Shown here one piece after another: positions 1-8,023 of a stretch of 64,000 nucleotides of DNA (position 1 is the stretch's first letter; every line of letters begins with the position of its first letter). A model generated the notes under the pieces. That model was given only the letters and a program-made list of their open reading frames with translations, had not been told where the DNA came from and ran no database searches. Location of the stretch: NCBI RefSeq assembly GCF_034350045.1, contig NZ_CP133781.1:1061001-1125000 (forward strand), given 5' to 3'. This DNA comes from Pseudomonas sp. CCI4.2. GTDB taxonomy: Bacteria > Pseudomonadota > Gammaproteobacteria > Pseudomonadales > Pseudomonadaceae. The translations under genes were made by a program, and so were the position numbers.

Positions 1-279
1 AAGTGCTTTCGCGGTTAGCGTGCAACCATAGAAGCGCGCAATGTCGGACGTAGAAGCCGTGTGCGTCATGTACCCGGATTCGCTGAGCCACGTTAGAGTC
101 GATCGAAAGAACTCCCTCGCATTGTCCATTTGATCTTCTTGGTCTGGATCGCCACTTCGCACCACGGCGCCAGCAAAATCCATAACCTCCAAGTCGATTG
201 GCATCGGAAAGGACGAGTAAAGCCGCCCAAAGACGCTGCCGGTCAAACGGTTGAATCGATCAATGTTGTCGGCTGCCAT
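1..279 (-). CDS. Hypothetical protein, 3' end outside the window
   Basis: An open frame of 93 codons runs on the minus strand from an ATG at 279 to the window edge without a stop. The start is supported by a GAGGTGG ribosome-binding sequence about four bases upstream. The product begins MAADNIDRFNRLTGSVFG and is a soluble, mildly acidic protein without visible membrane segments. I do not recognise the family. It lies next to a tRNA-end-like att candidate and divergently from the gene at 509, so it is probably cargo of a genomic island that extends to the left. Confidence 0.6.
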   Translation of the reverse strand, partial: MAADNIDRFNRLTGSVFGRLYSSFPMPIDLEVMDFAGAVVRSGDPDQEDQMDNAREFFRSTLTWLSESGYMTHTASTSDIARFYGCTLTAKAL

Positions 280-508
280 GCCCACCTCGTGTTGTAGTTG
301 ATTTCAATAGGTACCAGTATCCCTTCATGCTTAGGGAGTAGACCCGACTCTGAGGGGTGGATACGACGGCGCATGTATCGCCGAAGCGAACGACCGGAAT
401 CAACCGAACCATAAACCTCCCCCAACCCCAATGCTAATTCATGCTTGTCCTTCGGCGTGACGACGGTAAGCTGCGCCCAACGGCAAAACGAAGCCAAGGA
501 GTATGGCC

Positions 509-1024
509 ATGACCAACGAAGTGATTTTTTACACTCAGGTCGCGTCAATCGTCGCGTTTATTATTGCTCTGTTCACGATTTATCACCGTTTGGTGGAGCA
601 GAAGGACGGAGTTATTCAGCTTCTCAAAGAACGCATAACCGAGAAGGACGAAAAAATTGCAGATCTGAAGGCTCAGACGCCTGATGCTTTAGCTGCTGCC
701 CTCAATGATCGAATTAAGCTCACTCAAGATGAGATTGGCCGTCTGAAAAACGATGGGGACTTACATCGCAAAGAGGTAGAGCTAAAGGAGGAAGAGCTTC
801 GCGGCATCCAAGACAAGCTCACTACTCTGTCTGACTTAATCCAGGAGGGCGATTTGATGTGCCCTGAGTGCGGAGCACCCTTGGTCAAGCGCCATGTTTA
901 CACTATCCATGGCGGCCCAGACGGCGAATATGAGGATGAGGTCGAGTACGTGGAGTATCAGTGCGGATTGGCGATTGACGGGCTGGGCTTTCAGAAATCG
1001 CATTGCCGTCGTCTCACCGCATGA
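509..1024 (+). CDS. Membrane-anchored coiled-coil protein with C-terminal zinc-ribbon-like motif
   Basis: 171 residues. An N-terminal hydrophobic segment (about residues 4-25) is followed by a long charged heptad-rich helix (about 28-112, rich in E, K, L, D), which should form a coiled coil. The tail holds a CPEC pair and two further cysteines (YQCG and SHC), a possible four-cysteine zinc site. The ATG at 509 is preferred over the one at 503 because AAGGAG at 496-501 is only one base from the earlier ATG but seven from the later one. The family is not recognised. The layout suggests a membrane-tethered sensor or scaffold, which is inference. It lies in the island flank just before the tRNA-like att candidate. 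Confidence 0.65.
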   Translation: MTNEVIFYTQVASIVAFIIALFTIYHRLVEQKDGVIQLLKERITEKDEKIADLKAQTPDALAAALNDRIKLTQDEIGRLKNDGDLHRKEVELKEEELRGIQDKLTTLSDLIQEGDLMCPECGAPLVKRHVYTIHGGPDGEYEDEVEYVEYQCGLAIDGLGFQKSHCRRLTA

Positions 1025-1197
1025 AGCGCCTCACATTATCGCCGCTCATCGGCGCATCAATTGCTTCAGTGGCTCCCAATCCGGCCCCGTCCAGATCGAC
1101 GTACTGGAGAGTCACAATTCAAAAAGTGAGTAGATTTGTGAGTAGATTTAATGAGCGTCACTCACTACGACCATATAAAACGTGACCTACAGCCAAA

Positions 1198-1221
1198 AGT
1201 TCGATTCCGTCTCTGGCACCA
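1198..1221 (+). other. tRNA 3'-end-like sequence, candidate integration (att) site
   Basis: The sequence reads as a T-arm plus acceptor strand ending in CCA (TTCGATTCC then CTCTGGCACCA) with no tRNA body upstream. Integrases of genomic islands commonly use tRNA 3' ends and leave a partial copy at the far end. A Rho-independent terminator follows directly, as after a real tRNA gene. The parent tRNA (a tRNA-Leu is possible) is not in the window, so the second att copy cannot be seen here. Confidence 0.5.
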
Positions 1222-1229
1222 AAATACCG

Positions 1230-1266
1230 AAAACCCCAAGGAACAATGTGTCCTTGGGGTTTTTTA
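1230..1266 (+). terminator. Rho-independent terminator
   Basis: The inverted repeat AACCCCAAGGA / TCCTTGGGGTT with a short loop is followed by a run of T. It lies directly after the tRNA-end-like sequence and probably was the terminator of that tRNA gene. Confidence 0.8.
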
Positions 1267-1285
1267 TTGCCTGCGATTTTATGAT

Positions 1286-1305
1286 CTCTGGACCATTTTT
1301 GGACC
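1286..1305 (+). other. Paired TGGACC motifs, possible integrase arm sites
   Basis: TGGACC occurs twice, five bases apart, around an ATTTT core. A similar arrangement (TGGAC, ATTTC, TGGACC) recurs at 2162-2181, just before the IS insertion point. Short direct repeats close to a tRNA-type att core are typical of tyrosine-integrase arm sites. No integrase gene is in the window, so this is weak. Confidence 0.25.
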
Positions 1306-1378
1306 AGGGCGCTTGGGTAGTGGGATTGAAAGGTGTCCAAGGAATTTATGGAGCAGTGACAAAACTGAATATTTTTAA

Positions 1379-1570
1379 CCTGATTTAAATTGCCAGGTTG
1401 AGAGCCTCCCTCAGACAAGCTGAGGCGTCGGCAATACAGTCCGCCCCAGCATTGCTCCCTCTTCTCCCATGGCGCGCTATAGGGCCTTTCAGCAACCCTC
1501 CCTGCTTTTTTCATAGACCCTGAAGTCACGCGGTGTGCGCGGTGCGCATGCGATTACGTTGCGTGCTCCT
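1379..1570 (+). repeat. Diverged ~190-bp direct repeat, copy 1
   Basis: Copy 1 of a repeat also found at 3458-3653. Shared blocks in the same order are CCTGATTTAAATTG.CAGGTT, GCTGAGGC, TCTCCCA.GGCGCGCT, TTTTTCATAGAC, AAGTCACGCGGT, CGCGGTGCG and GCGATTACG. Both copies lie just downstream of decayed minus-strand gene tails. The first block can fold as an AACCTG...CAGGTT hairpin. No coding function is seen. Confidence 0.75.
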
Positions 1571-1594
1571 GATAGACGACTACAAACTACCGAC

Positions 1595-1790
1595 AGCGCC
1601 CACCTCAAATGAAAAGCCCAGCAGCAGGAACCCTTCCTTTGAGCTCAGGCCAGTAAGCCCCTTCAAACAACAATATCTCTCCCGCCTCGAAGACAATCCC
1701 ACCGGCCGCTGCGTCGCTATCCGTGTCAGCACATCCTTGAAATAGGCATACAGATCACGCCCATTCTCAGGCCCCACAATCGACACCGGT
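1595..1790 (-). pseudogene. Degenerate coding remnant (transposase-tail or immunity-type gene end)
   Basis: Two minus-strand frames give protein-like text in sequence. One reads GRDLYAYFKDVLTRIATQR, which resembles the C-terminus of IS66-family transposases. The other reads AAAGGIVFEAGEILLFEG and continues to PAAGLFI before a stop. One continuous gene interrupted by a frameshift would join them as ..YFKDVL-TDSDAAAGGIVFEAG.. . I cannot decide between an IS66 tail and a broken polymorphic-toxin accessory gene. It has no usable start and is not functional as it stands. Confidence 0.35.
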
Positions 1791-2180
1791 ATCTATGGCC
1801 GGTCATTTCAAACTCAGGACTGACCTCGCATGCACCACCCATCAACTGACACTCGGCGATGCCCTTCTCTGTTTAGTTCTTGCCGGGCGGATACACGAAA
1901 CCGATCAGGCATAATCGCCACCGCCTACAGAGTCAGGGACAAGGTCAGTGCTGAGTTTCGGCTAACCCTGAACAAGATCATTCGATGCCGGTCTCCTCGC
2001 CAGTGGGTAGAGGCCTACCTGAGAGAGCTAGAGATTTGATATGGCAAAATCGGCACAAAAACGGTTGCTTATTTACTTACCGCCCTACGTGCGCAGTGCA
2101 GGATTAACTCTTTGACGACTCTATATTACAGGCAAAAGCTATCTGTCACTGTAGTGGCCCCTGGACTTCCATTTCTGGAC
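1791..2180. other. Non-coding stretch before the insertion sequence
   Basis: No convincing gene is seen. A short plus-strand open frame at 1830-2039 has no ribosome-binding site and arginine- and serine-rich text typical of chance frames. The right edge carries the TGGAC-ATTTC-TGGACC motif and ends at the CTAG target of the insertion sequence. Confidence 0.5.
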
Positions 2181-2184
2181 CTAG

Positions 2185-3380
2185 GGAAGGTCTGAAATAA
2201 GACCTTCTTTTTCTGGCAAATCGGGCGTCAAGCGCTCCGAAAGAAAGTACTTCACTGAAATTTCGAAAATATCGGCTTTTATTGATGAATAAGCCGGTTT
2301 TAAGCACTTATTAACCCTTAATTTCCATACTGCGGACGCACCTGTCCTATAGGCTCCATCAAATGTCGGCGCGCCATCCACAGATTCGACAGTGCAAACA
2401 GTGTCACCAACTGCGCCGTGTTCTTTACCAACCCGCGAAACCGCACCTTGGTGTAACCAAACTGGCGCTTGATCACCCGAAACGGGTGCTCAACCTTGGC
2501 CCGAGTTTGCGATTTGGCGTATTCAATCTTGCGCAACGCACGGCCAATGACGCTTTTTTCTCCATGTTTGCGGCGGCTGCTGGGCCTGGCGGAGATCGAC
2601 CAGATCATCTCGCGCCCCTCATGTTCAAGCCGCTTTTCTACGCCGGTGTAGCCCGCGTCGCCACAGAGATGGGTCTCTTCGCCGTGCAGCAACTGATCGA
2701 CTTGAGTGACGTCCGCGACATTGGCTGCCGTGCCCACCACGCTGTGCGTCAGACCCGTATCAGCGTCTACTCCGATGTGCGCTTTCATCCCGAAAAAATA
2801 TTGATTACCTTTCTTGGTCTGATGCATTTCGGGGTCGCGTTTACCCTCTTTATTCTTGGTCGACGTCGGCGCATGAATGATCGTGGCATCAACAATTGTG
2901 CCCTGACGAAGCATCAAACCTCGGTCTCCCAGGTAGCCATTAATGACCTCCAGGATTCCCCCGGCAAGATGGTTTTTCTCCAGCAGGCGACGGAAGTTGA
3001 GAATCGTGGTTTCGTCGGGAATGCGTTCCAGATTCAACCCCGCGAACTGGCGCAGAATCGTGGTCTCATAAAGAGACTCTTCCATTGCTGGATCGCTATA
3101 GCCGAACCAGTTCTGCATCAGGTGCACACGCAACATGGCCATCAAGGGATACGCCGGGCGGCCCCCTTCGCCTTTTGGATAATGCGGCTCGATCAAAGCG
3201 ATCAACCCCTTCCAGGGGACGACCTTGTCCATCTCGCTCAGGAAAATCTCACGGCGGGTTCGCTTACGTTTACCGGCGTACTCGGCATCGGCGAAAGAAA
3301 TTTGCTTCATGGGGGGCAACCGCTCGGCTCATGTGATGGGGGACATTTCACCAGATTTGAAAACCTTTTTCAGAGTTTCC
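2185..3380 (-). mobile_element. IS5-family insertion sequence, complete (1196 bp)
   Basis: The element is bounded by imperfect inverted repeats that both start GGAA..TCTGAAA.AAG (inward from 2185 and from 3380). It is flanked by a 4-bp direct duplication CTAG at 2181-2184 and 3381-3384. CTAG fits the YTAR target of the IS5 group, and the length is almost exactly that of IS5. The single transposase gene is intact, so the insertion is probably recent and may still be mobile. Confidence 0.92.
2318..3310 (-). CDS. IS5 family DDE transposase
   Basis: 330 residues from the ATG at 3310 (MKQISFADAEYAGKRKRT), the standard start of IS5-group transposases. An upstream in-frame TTG gives three extra residues and is less likely. 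The DDE triad is visible: Asp in TIVDATIIHAPT, Asp in LCGDAGYTG, and Glu in VEHPFRVIKRQFGY. An N-terminal DUF772-type domain (about residues 40-115) precedes the catalytic domain. It catalyses cut-and-paste movement of the element. No internal stop or frameshift is seen. Confidence 0.95.
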   Translation of the reverse strand: MKQISFADAEYAGKRKRTRREIFLSEMDKVVPWKGLIALIEPHYPKGEGGRPAYPLMAMLRVHLMQNWFGYSDPAMEESLYETTILRQFAGLNLERIPDETTILNFRRLLEKNHLAGGILEVINGYLGDRGLMLRQGTIVDATIIHAPTSTKNKEGKRDPEMHQTKKGNQYFFGMKAHIGVDADTGLTHSVVGTAANVADVTQVDQLLHGEETHLCGDAGYTGVEKRLEHEGREMIWSISARPSSRRKHGEKSVIGRALRKIEYAKSQTRAKVEHPFRVIKRQFGYTKVRFRGLVKNTAQLVTLFALSNLWMARRHLMEPIGQVRPQYGN

Positions 3381-3457
3381 CTAGACGCTTTGGCAGTTTG
3401 ATCGAAGTCAGTCCAACGGATTTTCAGCACCTGACCCAAAATTGAACATCTTCTTAG

Positions 3458-3653
3458 CCTGATTTAAATTGTCAGGTTAAAGCTTCCTTCTGGCACGCTG
3501 AGGCATCGAAAATCCTGTACGCCACTACGTACACTCTTTTCTCCCACGGCGCGCTGCAGGGCCTCTGAGCAATCCTCTCTGGTTTTGCTTTTTCATAGAC
3601 TCCGGAAGTCACGCGGTATACGCGGTGCGTACGCGATTACGCTGTGTATGCCG
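3458..3653 (+). repeat. Diverged ~190-bp direct repeat, copy 2
   Basis: Second copy of the repeat at 1379-1570, same orientation, about 2.1 kb away. The insertion sequence sits between the copies but is not bounded by them. It lies directly downstream of minus-strand gene tails ending at 3679 and 3722. Repeats at gene ends in toxin/immunity loci can support module exchange by recombination; that role here is inference. Confidence 0.75.
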
Positions 3654-3678
3654 TTATTTATCTTTCCGAAGCGGATAA

Positions 3679-3752
3679 TCACTCACCATCAATCCATACA
3701 TTTTTTATCCAGTTAGCAAGATCAGGCCTGGCTGAAAAACGGTACAGAACGG
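3679..3752 (-). pseudogene. C-terminal remnant of an unidentified gene
   Basis: A short minus-strand frame ends ..RPDLANWIKNVWIDGE followed by TGA at 3679-3681. It is closed upstream by a stop within about 20 codons and overlaps the end of the RDD-like remnant in another frame. It looks like the tail of a lost gene, possibly an immunity protein. The family is not recognised. Confidence 0.3.
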
Positions 3753-3967
3753 ATTAAAAAAAGGCCGACCACCGACATTTTTAACTGACATTTACCTAAG
3801 CTTTGACCATTAGGTAGAGCGTCACAAAATAGAAAGTAGGTAAGGGCAAGCAGGGTTAAAAAATACTCTACCCCTGAAAAATAGTCAGGCTCAACGCAGA
3901 ACTGAATCGAGCGGATAGATGCTTTATGAAGCCTTTTTAATACCAGAGCAAAAATAACAACCGCCAT
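3722..3967 (-). pseudogene. Truncated RDD-family membrane protein
   Basis: 81 codons from the only ATG. The frame contains CDALPNGQSLGKCQLKMSVVG, matching the conserved DALPNGQSLGKRLL.I.VV motif of RDD-family membrane proteins. The frame is open a little further upstream (RRLAGYVVD, the usual first RDD helix) but then meets a stop without a start codon. The C-terminal third of the domain is missing. It is therefore probably a decayed gene. RDD proteins are frequent neighbours in two-partner-secretion and polymorphic-toxin loci. Confidence 0.55.
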
Positions 3968-4255
3968 ATCAACAACGTAACCGGCCAGTCGCCTTACGGC
4001 GATTTACCCGATCATATATGTATGTTGACGGAGCTGGTTCTACATGACTCAAGCATGCACATCTCCGTCGACCAAATAAGGGGAGCGATTGATAAAGTCA
4101 GTAGTAGGTGCGGCTTTAGTATTCAGACGCCCCACCACCCCTTCTGAAAATATTAGTTTAAGAAAGCACAATAAATCCATCCCCCCGCTTCGAAAACCAA
4201 ATAAATCCAACCATCTACTAGTTTTTCCTTAAGCAAAATCAGCAAAATTATTTTT
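3968..4255. other. AT-rich spacer without recognised gene
   Basis: About 290 bases between the RDD remnant and the membrane protein gene. Base composition is lower in G+C than the core genes further right. I see no open frame with a ribosome-binding site on either strand. Confidence 0.5.
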
Positions 4256-5032
4256 TCACTCGCTTCCACTAAATTTTTCATAAATCCAATTAAACCCGGT
4301 GAACAACAATCCAGAGACTAACCCCACCGAGACAAAATAAAACATGCCAACCATAGAAGGGAAGGGCCAGAAACCCAGAGACTCTTGCCCAAACAAAGCG
4401 GATGACCCCGCAGGTGCGCCACAGAGTAGCCATATTAAAAAACCACTGAGGATCCCTCCGACGACATAACGAAAAGGAGTAGTAAGAAAACCCTCTATTA
4501 GCCACAAAACAGGCCAACTGATTAGCATACTCAGCCCTGCGCCTACAAAGAAAAACAGAACAAAAAAAGCGACGAACTCAGTCCCGCTGAAGAAGCCCCA
4601 CGCTGCAGCCACAAGGGACAAACCGCCGCAAAGTGGAATTCCTAGTATGTAGCCTCGCCCTCTCTGCGGCTCGTTCTGTTTCGCTACATGTTGCTCTATT
4701 CGCATTGCAAGCGCGGTATATAACCCTCCCAACACCAAACCGCCAGCTATCGCAACAACTAGCAAATGCAAAGTAAAACCGCCATAAACCAGATAGATCA
4801 GCAAGCTCTGAAACAAGCTGCTCAAAATATGGCGAACCCTATACCCCGGAAAAACCTTGTCACCCAGCAGCAACAAGGGAATCCCCACAAACATGGAAAC
4901 AATGAACCCAAACAAAAAACCCGAGAACAAGGACGTGAAATTAAAGCCCTTGAGCAATGGCATAAACGCTGCATAAACCAGAGCACCACAAAATGGCACC
5001 GCGAACAAGCGCAGAACTCCATCGGCCCTCAT
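4256..5032 (-). CDS. Multi-pass inner-membrane protein, candidate immunity protein of the upstream CdiA/TpsA C-terminal toxin
   Basis: 258 residues with about seven or eight hydrophobic segments spread over the whole length and a short charged central loop (EQHVAKQNEPQRGRG, about residues 113-127). Its ATG overlaps the TGA of the upstream exoprotein gene (ATGA), so translation is probably coupled. In contact-dependent inhibition loci the gene directly after cdiA is normally the cognate immunity gene, and membrane immunity proteins are known for toxins acting at the inner membrane. No specific family is recognised. The immunity role rests on position and overlap only. Confidence 0.6.
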   Translation of the reverse strand: MRADGVLRLFAVPFCGALVYAAFMPLLKGFNFTSLFSGFLFGFIVSMFVGIPLLLLGDKVFPGYRVRHILSSLFQSLLIYLVYGGFTLHLLVVAIAGGLVLGGLYTALAMRIEQHVAKQNEPQRGRGYILGIPLCGGLSLVAAAWGFFSGTEFVAFFVLFFFVGAGLSMLISWPVLWLIEGFLTTPFRYVVGGILSGFLIWLLCGAPAGSSALFGQESLGFWPFPSMVGMFYFVSVGLVSGLLFTGFNWIYEKFSGSE

Positions 5033-7089
5033 TTCGGCATCTCAGGTGCAGGTATAAGCGCTTTCTTGACACGCTCAGGACTATTATTGATAAGTTCTTG
5101 CCATGCGATCCCCAAAGTAGTATTACCTCCCCAGACCATATAAGCAGCCCAACTGTTGGAGTTAAATAGTGGGCTGGGACCTGTTCCCCAACCATGCGTT
5201 TTCACATTAAATGCGCCGTCCTGAGTGGGTTGGACTGTACGTATCACGAATCCGGGATCTAGTGCGTGCATTCCTGGCAACGTGATATTGATCACACTCA
5301 TGGTACTGTCATCTGTCAGGTGCGCAACATGACCCAGCTTAGCCCCCATCATATGCAACTCACTCACATCTCCACTGTTAACCACCCTTATCCCATCTCC
5401 ACCAGGGCCTGCATTTCGTCGTAAAGCTTCATACGCTTGTATCAACGAACCACAGCCACCTAGCAAAGGAATACAGCCTTTGGTCACGTCGCTGTACTCA
5501 TGAGGTTGCCGGGTGTCACCAAACACCGTCTCCCAATACTGGAAGGCCTCAGGAATGCCCCCCCCGGGTAGCCCCTGTGAATTGATGAACGTACCACTTT
5601 TAACTGCATCAGAGAATTTGGCCTGACAGGCTGACGAGCCTGCAGACTCACAGTGTTTACCAGCCCAACTGGCATAGCTAGGAAGACCCGAGGCCATGTT
5701 AGCGGCCATCAGGAGGCTGTTAGTTTCAATATCACTGATCGCGCCAAAGGTGGTTTTATCCTTAGAGTTGATAGCCTTGTCTGCGGCATACAGGTCTCCA
5801 AAGCTTTTAGCGCCTTCAAAAATCTGAGCGATGTGAATATTGAGGCACTGTTGGTCCTTACAAGCCATCAACTCAGCGTCGTTGGCGTCGCTCATCCTTT
5901 TGGCATCTGTGATCACCTGTTGACGACACGCTGTGTTGCCCGCTGCACAAACGGCCAACTGCTTAGATAGAACTTCAATATCCGTGTGTTTGAGGTAGTT
6001 GTTTTGCACTTCCAGTAAACCTGCGTTAGCCCCGGCAATACCACCTACACCGGCTGCTACAAACCCGGAGGCGCTGGAAATTAGCGCTTTTTTTACATCA
6101 ACAGGAATGTCCAACTGAGCGACTTTTTCAGCAATCAACGGTACCGTCAGACCAGTTACGCCTGCGCTCATGGCGCTGGCTCCCACTACACCACCTGACA
6201 ATCCTTGGGTCGCCCCGGCTAAGGTATGCAACAAAATCCGCGCGGCCCCGCCCTCGTCCCAAGCCGCCTGAGTTGCGAGGTCACCTGATTTGCCCGCAAC
6301 GTCACGCTGCCGATCAGCGTAATCACCAATTTTTTGGTACGCATCAGCAGCCGTGGTGTTGGCGACAATTCCCAGGGATGTGGATCCCCCAGCTCCCCCT
6401 AATGCCGCAGCGATAATCCCACTAGCAATGTCGGCCAATACTCGCTTGTCGCCGCCCGCCGCCCAACTCTCGGAAACTGCCTTGAGGTTTTGCTCAGCAG
6501 CCTTAACATCAGACGGACTTTTGGCCGTTTTCAACCGCTCTTTCGCCTCATCTACCGACGCCTTCGCCACCGTACTGATAATCCCACTGGCCAACTGGGC
6601 CGTGCTTTGAATCAGTTCGATACGCTCCTTCATTGCCTTTTCATCAGGCCTGTCCAGCTTCTGATTGGCGTTGGCGGTGTCGTGGTTCAGTCCCACGAGG
6701 TCATTAGCGCTCTCGGCATTGCGAACAACAATCGTGCCTTCGCTGACTGCACTGCGGGTGTGACTACGGTCTTCATCCTTGAGTGCTACCGGGATGCTGC
6801 CGCCGATTGAGGCGCCGCCAGCGCTGCTGGACGAAACAGCGAGGCCTACCGATTGGCTCTCGATCTCGATGATATTTTTTATGTCGTTGACGATTAGGCG
6901 ATCCGTGTTGAGGCGGTTTTTGTCGACAGACGCTTCACTGGCAATCACAGCGCCCTGCAAGGCAGTCGTCTTGCCGACATTGATGTCGTAGCCACCTGCG
7001 CCCGCGAAGAGGCCGCTTTGGTCGGTCACGGCCTTGTAGTCACTGTTCATGTTTGCGGTTCTGGCTGTCGCCGGTCTGCTTGAAATCAA
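5029..7089 (-). pseudogene. C-terminal part of a TpsA/CdiA filamentous-haemagglutinin-type exoprotein, N-terminus deleted
   Basis: The frame is open from about 7089. The best ATG is at 7050, inside the end of the tpsB fragment and without a clear ribosome-binding site. The first part (NSDYKAVTDQSGLFAGAGGYD, then DINVGKTTALQGAVI) is typical of the region after the haemagglutinin repeats. A Gly/Ala-rich pretoxin region with LAGATQG and SAMSAG follows. The text LLEVQNNYLKH (about residue 360 of the frame) resembles the VENN-type border of CdiA toxins. The last ~320 residues form a variable tail with many cysteines that I cannot assign. The signal peptide, TPS secretion domain and most repeats expected of a >2000-residue exoprotein are missing, so secretion is not expected. 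Confidence 0.75.
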
Positions 7090-8023
7090 AACCGTCGCCG
7101 TGTGCCACCGAGCGGTAATCGCTCTGGTTGTAGCTGTAGCTGAAATTCCACCAGCCCCACGGCACGTTGTAGTAAAGCATCGCGTTTTTTGAAGTTTTCT
7201 GATGGTCGCTGATGGCGTCGTGGCCGCCGCGCAGAATCAACTGATCAGCCAGGCCCAGCGGGCTGTCCCATTCAAAGCCGGTGCCCCATTGCTGTTCGCC
7301 AGTACTTTTCTGGCCATCGTTGTTACGCGACAGGCTGGCACGCCAAGGCTTCTGCGGGTTGTTTTTCACCAGCACCGAACTGCCGCCAACGGCATCGCCT
7401 GGTGCCAGTTCCATTTGTGCCTGGTTGGAGGGCAAACGGTTGAGCTGATCAATGGCCTGCTCGATTTCTCGCAGGTTCAGCAAGTCACCGTTTTTGCCGG
7501 GAAAGGCCATGGCCAGTTCGCGGTCCGAGAGTTTGCTGTTGTCGGCGCCTTTCAAGCCTTCGAGTTTGCCTTCCACCACCAATACTTGCAGATGACCCTT
7601 GGACAGGTCCTGTTGCGGCAAGTAAGCCCGGCTGGTGACCAGGCCTTTGTCGATGTAGTAGTCGGTAATGGTCTTGAGCAATTCATTGAGCTGGGACACG
7701 CCCAGGCACTGGCCGATATAAGGCTTGAGCAGGCGCTCGCGGTCGGGTGCGGACAGGCTGTCAGCGCCCTTGAGCTTGATGTCTTTGATGGGGAAGCAGC
7801 GGGTGTCCGCAGGTGTGGTGGGCGCTTTTGGCTTGGCCTCTTTACCGGGCAGGTCCTTGAGCTCTTCAAGACGCCGCTGCTGTTCTTCCAGCAGGCGGTT
7901 TTGCCGGTCGCGGATCAGGTCCTGATCGCCGGGCGTAGGGGCAGCCGACGCGCTGTTCAGCGCGAAGCAAGTCAGCAGGCAGACGCCCAGCAGCAGCCGA
8001 GTCCGTGGCGTGAGAGAAGACAT
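7040..8023 (-). pseudogene. TpsB/ShlB/FhaC-family outer-membrane transporter, truncated
   Basis: 327 residues: a signal peptide (MSSLTPRTRLLLGVCLLTCFALNS, cut near ASA), a helix rich in E, Q and R (about 35-60), POTRA domains (about 75-235; CFPIKDIKLKGAD, then TSRAYLPQQDLSKGHLQVLVVEG) and the first barrel strands (WRASLSRNNDGQ through YSYNQSDYRSVAHGDGFDFKQTGDSQN). Family members are about 550-590 residues. Here the barrel stops after GDSQN and the sequence switches to the 3' part of the partner tpsA gene. The protein lacks most of its barrel and should not form a pore. Confidence 0.85.

Noticed and set aside
243..548. Minus-strand open frame overlapping both neighbouring genes
   Set aside because: Part of it reads like protein, but the only ATG outside the neighbouring gene gives 43 codons, there is no ribosome-binding site, and it overlaps the better-supported genes at 1-279 and 509-1024.
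1198..1221. Complete tRNA gene
   Set aside because: Only the T-arm and acceptor end are present; no D-arm or anticodon arm can be formed upstream.
1830..2039. Plus-strand frame of 69 codons before the insertion sequence
   Set aside because: No ribosome-binding site, unusual amino-acid composition, and no resemblance to a known family.
2363..3445. Long plus-strand frame (360 codons)
   Set aside because: It lies opposite the IS5 transposase gene and has no homologous look; it is the mirror frame of that high-G+C gene.
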